Positions 10,250 to 18,469 of a stretch of 64,000 nt of DNA are shown piece by piece. This DNA is from Prostheceraeus crozeri (lineage: Eukaryota; Platyhelminthes; Polycladida; Euryleptidae), in the NCBI GenBank assembly GCA_907163375.1, contig CAJQUW010014381.1:248001-312000 (forward strand), given 5' to 3'. The translations under genes and the position numbers were made by a program. Under the pieces are notes generated by a model. That model was not told the origin of the DNA and searched no databases. It saw only the letters and a list, made by a program, of their open reading frames with translations. Numbering within the stretch: position 1 is the first letter of the stretch; the number at the start of each line of letters is the position of its first letter.

Positions 10250-10498
10250 ATGAATACACCGTCGAATCCCTATGCCCTACTCATGCCAAATGCCCCACGC
10301 AAGAGGCAAGTGAAAATTATTTACGATGGTGAGGTCGAGCCGCTACAGTTGGACGAGGAAACCATCATCATTTCCGACGATGAATCCATCGCCATCTCCG
10401 ATGATGAGACGGAGAAGTTAGAGGTGGAGTATGGTGACTGTGAAATTCTGCGAGGTGCATTCCTCAGTGTCTCGGCAAAAGACATAGTAAATCAGTGA
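10250..10498 (+). CDS. Small acidic Polinton protein with two SUMO-interacting-like motifs
   Basis: An 82-residue frame downstream of a TATA box. The first third is basic (NAPRKRQVKIIYDGE). The centre has two copies of a hydrophobic-then-acidic motif, ETIIISDDES and SIAISDDETEKLEVE, matching the SUMO-interacting consensus (I/V-I/V-x-I/V-S-D/E). No enzymatic family recognised. The motif is shared with the divergent ORF at 9,909-10,115. It belongs to the Polinton fossil; another coding-like block follows at 10,500-10,625. Confidence 0.5.
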   Translation: MNTPSNPYALLMPNAPRKRQVKIIYDGEVEPLQLDEETIIISDDESIAISDDETEKLEVEYGDCEILRGAFLSVSAKDIVNQ

Positions 10499-10499
10499 T

Positions 10500-10625
10500 A
10501 TTAACATTTTACGAGGTTGGCAAGAGCTCTTCTCCCCAGATAGCCAAAATCGTAACGAAGAGGAGTTCAATTATGTTAATGTTATGTTTCGCCTGGTTGT
10601 GAAACGTATTGCCGCTTTGGAATAA
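10500..10625 (+). pseudogene. Coding-like tail, end of Polinton similarity
   Basis: A short stretch reading GWQELFSPDSQNRNEEEF and YVNVMFRLVVKRIAALE, protein-like in composition, followed by AATAAATG that could serve as a polyadenylation signal. Probably another small Polinton gene end. No family recognised. Confidence 0.35.
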
Positions 10626-10629
10626 ATGT

Positions 10630-11978
10630 GTATCATGACAGTGTTGTTTTTCCTTCATATAAACTACTTGGCTTCGAAATGATCATCGAGTAAGCATATA
10701 GTCGATTGGGAGTTATTGTTAGAATAAGATATCCTATCATCTAGACACTTAACATATTTACTAGAAATAATTTAACATATGAAAAATGATTTTAGGTGAA
10801 TCAATTGAAGAATGTAACTTACTTTCAACACTCAAAGCTTGTTCAAACTTTACGTTTCATCTAACGGTTAACATTAACTTGTGCTATATAATCTATCTAA
10901 TCCCTAAATCCAACCGTAGATGAACCTATCCTTCAGCTGATGAACTTTAGGACTTGTGATGTGTGATATGACCAATGTGATGGACTTAGTGTTATCAAAT
11001 GTCATGTAACTTATTGCTAACCCTAGATTCACACACAACGTTTGTGACACGACTTTACCTGTGTTTATAAAACATTCAACACAGTGTAGCACACATCTCC
11101 ACTCAATATAAAACCTTTTAACACGGTGAAAGTAAGTTACAAAACAATCCACATAGTGCAGTAAAAACTTTTAGATACAACTTTCTAGCGGTGTGGTGAA
11201 CACTGTTTTCATATAACAACATTCTAAACCATCAGTCCCACTGCAGTAGAAGACTCCTTTAGTAAACCTGAATTTCTGTTGTGAGTACACAAGATAGTTA
11301 CTGCTTACTTTCAATTTGATGCAAACATCTTTGCCATACTTCACTGATCCCACCTAACATTTATAAAACGTGATGAGCATTTATTCTAGTTGATTCACTG
11401 TTGTGTCTATCTAATTTAACAAGTAAAACGTATTCGCTTCTACATTGCTTTGTATCCACTTTTAATCATGTAGCTAATACTGTATAGTTTCATACTTCAT
11501 GATTATCATTGATCATCTAACTTTATCATTCATGTCTAATGCTAGCATTTTAGAAGCCTTTGCGTTGTTGCATGGTTGACTTCAACACTTAGTGGGTTTT
11601 AGTTGTAGAACTCTTGTACATTGATAAGTTTTAAGTTTCATGCGATCGTCCTTCACTTGTATCCTTCATTCCAATGATTAGCAAAACGGAACGTCTGATC
11701 TAGTTGTCATAGGATTGAGTTGTTGATGATTTCTTTCGTCTTTGTGTTTGACGTGAAACTTGATGACCAGCGTTTAACTTACACACTTACCGATACGTCT
11801 TTCATTACTTTGAAACTATGTTGTCATGAAATGCAAGGTCATACTCCATTCAACACTTATTCCTATCCATCTCACTTTTTATATCCAACATGTTAAACTT
11901 AGACTTGGGTTTTTCATGACACATTCAAGTCGTCAAAAACTTGCATGCGTTGTCTAATATTCAATTCACTCTGTACAT
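10630..11978. other. Non-coding AT-rich stretch
   Basis: No supported coding frame on either strand. Rich in short words such as CATCTAAC and ACTTTCATT with no clear period. Could be the non-coding end of the Polinton or older decayed DNA. Confidence 0.5.
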
Positions 11979-12826
11979 CTAACATTGTTTTTGAACCAAA
12001 GATTTAACGTGACTCCAAAAATAAAAGTCCATCGGGGTCAAATCTGGACTTCGTGGAGCCCAATGGAATGGGCCATTGTTAGCGATCCAGCGGTTACCGA
12101 AGTTAGAATAAAGGAAAGAGTTCGTCGTGTTCGCCCAATGACATGGTACACCATCGTGCATGGAGATGGTTTTTGAAAAACGTCTCATCCTATTCATCGC
12201 AGGAATAGCACATTCTTGCAGCATTTCGAGGTAGTCCTTGGCCTTGACCGTCGATTCAAATAGGAATGGTCCTATCACTCGACCGCGATACATCCCTGCC
12301 CAAACACAAACTGTCGGAGATTTTATTGGTACTTCGTGAATTTCATGAGGATTGTTTTTTCTCCAGATAACGCAGTTATGGCGATTGATGCGGCCATTCA
12401 GATGAAATGTCGCCTCGTCGGAAAAAATACGCTGTTAAGATAGGCGTCATCCTCCGCTATTCTGGTAAGAAACTCGGTGCACATTTCAAGTCTGGCAGCT
12501 TTGTCAGATGGGCACAGGGTTTGAGCCGTTGTACTGTGAAAGGGCTTCATTCCTATATCCCTCTTCAAGTGATCTCGGATAGTTGAGTAAGGCATGCTCA
12601 ATTGATTAGATGTTGAAATAAGTGACGTTGATGGATGATCACTGAACAGCTGCTCGATCATATTATCATTTAGAGATGGTCGACCGCTTCTGTCACGGTC
12701 GTGAACAGAGCCAGTCTCTTTGAATTTTTTGAAGCACTCTCGAATGGTCTTTTCTGCTGGTGGCTTGCTATCATGCAGAGAATGCCACTTCCTCTGGACA
12801 GATGTCACAGATTTCAATTCTGCCAT
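11979..12826 (-). pseudogene. Mariner/Tc1 (IS630-type) transposase remnant
   Basis: The N-terminal part from ATG 12,826 reads as a helix-turn-helix region: PAEKTIRECFKKFKETGSVH and RDRSGRPSLNDNMIEQLF. The catalytic part reads VCVWAGMYRGRVIGPFLFE, HDGVPCHWA (second Asp) and WAPRSPDLTPMDFYFWSHVK (third Asp), the DDE_3 pattern of the mariner/Tc1 superfamily. The first Asp block (FSDEATFHLNG) is reached only after a frameshift near 12,410. The C-terminus is cut short after SHVKSLVQKQ. No terminal inverted repeats were found. Confidence 0.9.
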
Positions 12827-13711
12827 TAGCAGGACAATCGAGATGCGTTCTTCGGTTGATAGTATCGCGAAGTGAAATGAAAATAAACTTCTGTTCTCTT
12901 GATTTCATATCATATTTTTCAGCACTAACACACATCTGAGTGAATCGTATTAATCAAAAGCAGACAATATGAATCCAACTATTCGATTTATTTTGACAAT
13001 AGATATTTGATCACAATGGTTTTACACATAGCACAGAAGCATATAAAAGCATAGATATCTGAACGACATTGGTGTCGTTAGCCTAGGCACATGCATTTCA
13101 ATCTGGTCGCTTTGAAGCCGGTCAGCTATGTTCTCTATCGCATTGACACATATTAGAATCATCAAAAGCTTACAACACCGGGTTGCTTCCAAGAAAAAGA
13201 ATCCAAAAGGACATTCACTTCAGCATAAACTTAGACAGTGTTTGCAAGTTCTTAGCTCATTCATTTATATTTTCGTATTTCATCTGCTCAATTTTGTACG
13301 AAAGCATCTCTAACCCTTGAGCGATTGAATAGATTGTAGTAGATCAAAATGCTTGTTTTGATATAAAACTTTGGTACATTCTTAATTATGAGACGAAGAA
13401 TTAGACTTAAAAATATATTTGCTTTGAAACTACAGGCTTTCGAAATCAGGAAGAGACTTTCCGCTCATCCTGTAATGTAAAGACATGAGATGACTTGCTC
13501 GTAAACACTTATGCATGCCTTCATTGACTTCAGCAGGGTCGAAAACCCCAGAAAACCTCCAAAAATAACGAATTTAAATTTTTCAACTTTTTAGTACTCA
13601 TGAAATTTTATAAGTAGTCTGTAAATATAGGTCTGATCAATAGCTATCACATGCATTTCGAATCACCTCAATCGGTACACAGTTGTCCTTCCTTTTGCAA
13701 TGGGATTACTA
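12827..13711. other. Non-coding stretch with a retroelement-end-like motif
   Basis: No coding. On the plus strand at about 13,432-13,482, CTACAGGCTTTCGAAATCAGG and CTTTCCGCTCATCCTGTAA form a short imperfect hairpin of a kind often found near Penelope-like or similar retroelement ends. The assignment is weak. Confidence 0.35.
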
Positions 13712-14432
13712 CTAAGGTTGGTCGATAAATCCTGTTATAACATCCTGCGTATGTACAAGAGCTGTCGAGGTTGAGCCCATGGGTCGGAAAGCGTGCTGTT
13801 CACTGCCGTATAGATTCAGTAAGCTATTTTTCATTGTGCTCAAAATACTTTTTTCAAATATCTTGCTTAAGGCAGGAAGGAGAGATATTGGTATGTAATC
13901 TACAAGGCTTGGTTTCGTTGTCTTTGGTATATGGCAAATTAAAGCAGTTTTCCAACAGTCTGGAAAGACTCGACTGTGGACTGAACTCTCAAAAATGTGG
14001 CGGACAACATCGCAAATCAAGTAAGCGCTTTCTCTTAATAGACGAGGGGGAAATGGATCAGTTCCATTTGATTTTCTGTCGTTGATGCTACAGAGGTGAT
14101 GAAATACATTCTCTGACGTTATCGAACAATTCCATTTTTGTTCATCGAGATTCAAAGGAGTTTCGTCTGGGAGAGAGTTGAAATTGTCTTTAAAGGAATC
14201 GGAGAGAATCTGAAGACTTTCATACACTCCTGAAGAGAGACTGTTCAAAGACGCGGGGGGATCGTTTTCGGCCGCTGATATCGTTGACTAAACTCCAAAT
14301 ATTTCGATTTTTACTTAGGCTAGCTTTGGTCCACACATCTTTTGCTTTCTTAACTTCTGCTCTCACTTTAGTCTTTATGTGGTTGTAAACGTTCCATTGT
14401 TTCTTTCTGTAGGCTTCCCAGCGGTCGTCCAT
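13712..14432 (-). pseudogene. LINE ORF2, reverse transcriptase N-terminal part
   Basis: Begins with the linker YRKKQWNVYNHIKTKVRAEV (14,432 downward), then FHHLCSINDRKSNGTDPFPP, WKTALICHIPKTTKPS, YIPISLLPALSKIFEKSI and YGSEQHAFRPMGSTSTALVH. These correspond to RT motifs 0-2. The frame shifts near 14,240. The YADD active site and all later parts are absent. Confidence 0.85.
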
Positions 14433-14536
14433 CAGTGTCTTTAAAACGGGTCATCCAAAGTTAATCAGAGGAGGAGAGAGCGATGAACTTTCTAGGATTA
14501 TGTTGAACAGCTTCGATCATCAATTCATAGAACCTT

Positions 14537-15217
14537 TCACGCTTCTCGCTTACTGAGTATGGATAAAAAATTGGACGAAATGGACGAAAAATTGGCACAT
14601 GATAAGGTATTTACAAACGCAGAAATGTGAGACCTTCTAAAGTCATAGACGTTTTGTATCGTCCTGATATTCGCCTTAGATGCCTTCTTTGCAGTGAGCA
14701 ACACACAGTTGTGATCAGAGGTCTTCAATGAGAAAAGGGTGTCATCAAAATTATTAAAATCACCACAAGATATCAATTGTCTTTCAGGATGTTTACATAG
14801 ATGCTCATCACCTACACTGACAATATAATCAGCAATGAGTACATGGTCACTTTTCAAAAGATTAGGTGGTATGTAGCACAGAAAAACAGAGGCGTTTATG
14901 TCAATTAGCTCATAGGATAAAACTTCAATGGTAGAAGGGCAGTTAATATCAGTTAAATGACAGGAGAAATTGCAATTCTGGTGTATCCAAGAACAGACAC
15001 CACCACCCTTTCTATCGTTGCGGTCTTTACGCAAAAAAGAATAATTGTTCAATCTCAATAAATCATCTGTGATACCAGAGTGGAGCCATGATTCTGTCAC
15101 AGCAATAACCATATGCCTTTTTAAAGCAATTAATGCAAAAAGTTCATAAAGTTTATAAAAAATCGATCTAGCATTCAGCAATAACAGTCGGAAAAGAAGC
15201 TCCATGTTTTGAAACAT
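14537..15217 (-). pseudogene. LINE ORF2, APE-type endonuclease
   Basis: Shows LLLLNARSIFYKLYEL, MVIAVTESWLHSGITDDLL (TESWL catalytic Glu), RKDRNDRKGGGV, LISCGDFNNFDD (GDFN catalytic Asp/Asn) and the closing SDHNCVLL. These are the standard blocks of the apurinic-like endonuclease of Jockey-superfamily LINEs, which nicks the target. The long frame breaks near 14,537. Confidence 0.88.
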
Positions 15218-15720
15218 TTATAGAAAGTTTTTGGATGATTTGCATCGTCTTTCGAGCAGACCCTATCACGGTAGATGATCACATTTGCACCTTTATTACG
15301 ACGTGAGATCAATTCCTGTCTCAGTTGATGGAAGCGGTGTTGCTGGAAAGGTGTTCGATCGATGTTAATATATACGTTGGAAAATTGAAAATGTCGAAGA
15401 AATTTTACAGATCTCAAGATAGCATGTTTGTCAGTCACAGATTGACAAGTAATTGAAATAGGTCTTTTGCTATCCTCTCGAGGTTTGCCAATTCGCTTGA
15501 TGTTTGAAAGATTGATGCTGTTTAAGTTCAGGGCCTTAAAATTTTCAGAGCATTTGGCTTTGTCTGCTTCTTGTCTTTGTTGGAGACTGCCTTCACTTAT
15601 CTCTTCCAACCCAGATATTACGAGATTCAGCTTCCTTCTTTCACGCGACTCCATCTCTTCAACTATGTGGAAGATCACATCATTTATTCAATGTTTCTTC
15701 AAATTTCGACATGTCAACCC
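15175..15720 (-). pseudogene. LINE ORF1 (RNA-binding type)
   Basis: Reads ESRERRKLNLVISGLEEIS, then NLSNIKRIGKPREDSKRPIS, then RSVKFLRHFQFSNVYINIDR and FHQLRQELISRRNKGANVII. This is the pattern of CR1/L2-type ORF1 proteins, with an RNA-recognition-like fold and the I-x-R-x-G...RPI...D-x-T/R...R-x-EL-x-x-R-x-x-G motif series. It binds element RNA in the transposition complex. It overlaps the start of the endonuclease part by a few dozen bases in another frame. Confidence 0.7.
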
Positions 15721-15769
15721 TCAATGCACTCATCTGAGTCTGAGTCTTCTTGATTTCTGCGCTATGCTG

Positions 15770-16472
15770 CATGCCTCAGATGAACCCACTTTCGAATTTT
15801 ATCGCAAACCAGCAAAGAAAAACCGTTTTGTACATTATCGTTCCCATATACCTCAAGCAGCGAAACTGAACTGAACGAAAAAGACAGGATATCAGAAGGA
15901 TGCTCGAATGATGCAACATATAAAAAATGTGAGAATAATTTAAATAGAACTCTTCAACGTAACGGTTATCCTGATTCAATGATAAAAATAGCAAGCAATA
16001 AAAAGAAAACGAAGTTAACAGAATGTTGAATACATGTATTTCCCACTTCCATTCGTCTCCGAAAAAGTAGACGAACAAATCAAGAACGTGTTTCGCTGAG
16101 AAAACATAAATATTAGAGTAATAAGGAAGAACAAAACCTTACGAAGTGCTTGGAAACAAAAACGAACGACTCCAGAGTGCACACTCCAAAATTGTCCCAT
16201 CAGAAATAACAAAATGTGTTTCCAAAGGTGTGTAGTATATCAAATTACATGTGACAAGTGCAAACAATTTTATATTGGCAGCACCGTTATACATTTGCAC
16301 CTACGATGTCGTGAACACACCACCAACATCAACTCATCTGTATTCAACCCTGCAAACATGAAACATCTATAGGACAATAATAAGAACAACAGTTTTGTGA
16401 TTTGATAATAATTCAACCAACCTTCGTTTGAGAGAAGCCTATTACATTAACAAGCTACAACCAAGGATCACA
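15770..16472 (+). pseudogene. Penelope-like element fragment 1 (RT tail plus GIY-YIG)
   Basis: The plus strand reads FYRKPAKKNRFVHYRSHIPQ (RT C-terminal block), NLNRTLQRNGYPDSMI (NGYP linker block), NIRVIRKNKTLRSAWKQKR, then VVYQITCDKCKQFYIGSTV and RCREHTTNINSS (GIY-YIG core), and finally LREAYYINKLQPRIT, the domain's C-terminal E...P-x-I/N. The order matches Penelope-like elements: RT, linker, GIY-YIG nuclease. A stop after KNVFR near 16,100 and frame changes break it. The RT core is missing; a LINE on the opposite strand lies immediately to the left. Confidence 0.8.
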
Positions 16473-16663
16473 TTTTCCGGGATCTTGGGCGGTTCTACAT
16501 CCAATGCATTTCTCATTACAGGGTCCTTCGGATTTCTCAACGAATATTTCAGAGCAGGTTCAATTACAAATACTCTGAAATATTCGTTGAGAAATCCGAA
16601 GGAGACAAGACCCTGTAATGACAAATGCATTGGATGTAGAACCGCCGAAGATCCCGGAAAATG
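16471..16663. repeat. Hairpin-forming inverted duplication between two Penelope-like pieces
   Basis: Arms 16,471-16,554 and 16,573-16,663 are reverse complements apart from a few small differences, with an 18-base loop. The right arm is in the natural orientation of the downstream GIY-YIG gene (start of its Cys block); the left arm is an inverted copy of the same coding sequence joined to the end of fragment 1. Confidence 0.9.
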
Positions 16664-16976
16664 TCTTAAGAAAAATGTAATTTATGAAATCAAATGCTTG
16701 ATATGTGATCAAAGATACATTGGTGAAACGTCGAGAACAGTACAACAAAGAATTTACGAACATACGAAACAAAAATCATCACACGTAAAAATGCACATGG
16801 ACCTGCACCAGAATAATGATGAAACACCAGCTTTCTCCTGGAAGATCCTGCATCCCGTGAAAGCAAAGAAGTTGAGAAAAGCTACTGAAGCTCTCTACAT
16901 ACGAGATTGTGACCCACAAAAATTGATAAATGGATGCAAAGGGTGGTGGAATGTACCCATTTTCTTGACTTAATCT
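16570..16976 (+). pseudogene. Penelope-like element fragment 2 (GIY-YIG endonuclease)
   Basis: Reads YSLRNPKETRPCNDKCIGCR, then CLKKNVIYEIKCLICDQRYI, GETSRTVQQRIYEHTKQ, HMDLHQNNDETPAFSWKIL and LRKATEALYIRDCDPQKLIN. The CxxC cluster before the domain, the Y...YIGET-R...R-x-EH catalytic core and the E-A-x-YI end are those of Penelope-like GIY-YIG nucleases. Intact over about 130 codons and ending at a stop at 16,974-16,976. Only the C-terminal part of the element is present. Confidence 0.88.
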
Positions 16977-17463
16977 CCCTCTGATAGACTTTTCTACATC
17001 TATTTACTTTTATTGGACATTCTTGTAGAATTTTTTTTATTAGAGCTTTCTGTATCATTTTTATGTTGCATTGTAGGATTTCTTGATAGGATAATTTTGA
17101 ATTCTGTATATAATCGTTAATGCATGATATATCTTTTAGCAGAAAATAATTCTTTTGATAAAGCCTACGGCGAAAATTTGGGAGAACAACCTAGTTGTTT
17201 TATTTGCGGAAGAAGGGGTAATAGGCCAACAATTGATTGATTTTAATTTCAAAAACATAACTTGATCCGCAATGGCCAAAATTTTGGACAAAATTACTCT
17301 TCTCTTGCCATAGTTTTGTATATCTTGTATATTTTTTTATACATCTCTTCATGTGAATTTTAAATTCCATTCTGTAAATCATTCACTTGCTGCCTGATGA
17401 TAGCTACAGATAGTAGCAGAAATATATTGCACTAATTAGCAATTATACATGAATTCTACTAAT
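16977..17463. other. Non-coding, AT-rich, likely Penelope-like 3' region
   Basis: No coding. At 17,385-17,420, GCCTGATGATAGCTACAGA followed by TAGTAGCAGAAATAT has a CTGATGA...GAAA layout with a short stem between, which hints at a decayed hammerhead-type motif; pairing of the other stems is poor. Confidence 0.35.
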
Positions 17464-18270
17464 TTACTTGGCTCGTTCCAATTTCTGAAAAATAAAATGT
17501 CTAGCCAAGGAATATTCCCAATTGAATGGATAAGACCATTTCGTCGGATGAAGCGTTAACAATTCTGGGCCCTGACACCACAGTCTGCTGTCTTTCGATT
17601 CCGCAAAAGTCATTCCGTGTGTCGGAAGATCCCCAGATTCTCCGATGTTCAAACGTAGCGAAATTATGTTCCATCGAGATTTCGAATCTCTTTCAGGTGA
17701 TTTTCGACGAAGGTAGAGCGAAGCTTAGAGCTGTTGATCCAATGTAAGACACATTCGGAATCTGACTAAATGACACAGCGAGACAAGCGATGCGGGAGTT
17801 GCGAGATTAAGTAATTCATGATGAGAGAACCGATAAGGACACCAAATAATTCGAGCCGTGGAATAGTGATTTCTTTTGAAGGGGCGAGCGGCTTTCTTGA
17901 CAGGATCAATGAAGTGGAGATGAATTCATTTTTATTGAATCGGAGATAGGCACACGATGCGCAAGTTTGACCAGAAGCGTCACAGAAGCAGTGCAATTCA
18001 ATCGAACCAATCTTGTACACCAATGTAACGAGGAATCAACAAGGAAGAATTAGCAGCCAAGTCAAATATTAGGGCCTTCCCGATGTTTTTTTCATTGGTT
18101 CTGATGATCTTTCGCCCAAAGTCTTAACACTTTCGTTGGCTTCTCGAAACAATATTTTTCCTCTCACAGTTGCGGGAGAGAATAATCCAAGTGGGTCGAA
18201 TAACTTGGCAGTCGTACGAGCTCACTTTGTGAATGCACTCACTATTCTGAGGCATGGGCCGCAAATTTTC
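17464..18270 (-). pseudogene. BEL/Pao LTR element, RT C-terminal and RNase H part, fossil
   Basis: The minus strand reads a block like DPLGLFSPATVRGKILFREA near 18,100-18,200, then IGSIELHCFCDASGQTCASC and SKEITIPRLELFGVLIGSLI (RNase H core of BEL/Pao), then a W-x-GPELL block near 17,570. This order is specific to BEL/Pao. It continues, after 5.3 kb of other elements, the BEL/Pao part at 23,620-25,350. Broken in several places; no LTR was found. Confidence 0.85.
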
Positions 18271-18276
18271 AGACTG

Positions 18277-18463
18277 ATTGTTCATAGATATCTACTCAGA
18301 GTCTTGCATTTCCATTCAGCTAGTCGTCGGCAGAAGCGTTTCGATTGTTTGATGACATATCAATCATAGATATATTGTTCATAGATATCTACTCAGAGTC
18401 TTGCATTTCCATTCAGCTAGTCGTCGGCAGAAGCGTTTCGATTGTTTGATGACATATCAATCA
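18277..18463. repeat. 97-bp direct tandem duplication
   Basis: A 97-bp period beginning ATTGTTCATAGATATCTACT occurs twice (from 18,277 and from 18,374), near-identical, at the edge between the BEL/Pao remnant and the start of the inserted LINE. Confidence 0.9.
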
Positions 18464-18469
18464 GTCTGC

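Larger units (their letters stand above)
1..10630 (+). mobile_element. Polinton/Maverick element, partial, fossil
   Basis: A broken Polinton whose left end lies outside the window. Parts in order are integrase, small basic minor virion protein, major capsid protein, adenain-like protease, minus-strand small genes, PD-(D/E)XK nuclease, a long structural-type protein and two small divergent ORFs. The protein-primed DNA polymerase and the packaging ATPase are not seen; they may lie to the left or be lost. A Harbinger transposon (4,569-8,165) interrupts it. The coding parts are still easy to recognise but carry several breaks, so the copy is dead yet not very ancient. No Polinton terminal repeat could be identified, and the right limit is the last coding-like stretch. 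Confidence 0.9.
13712..15720 (-). mobile_element. CR1/L2-like LINE, 3' truncated
   Basis: Non-LTR retrotransposon on the minus strand with ORF1, an APE endonuclease and the first part of the reverse transcriptase in the right order. The 3' half (RT active site, thumb, 3' tail) is missing, which is unusual because LINEs normally lose their 5' end; a later deletion or insertion is more likely. The parts are described separately. Confidence 0.85.

Noticed and set aside
17385-17440. Hammerhead ribozyme at CTGATGATAGCTAC...GTAGCAGAAA
   Set aside because: Core and stem II are plausible, but stem III needs a bulge and stem I does not pair next to the core. Kept only as a note on the non-coding stretch.
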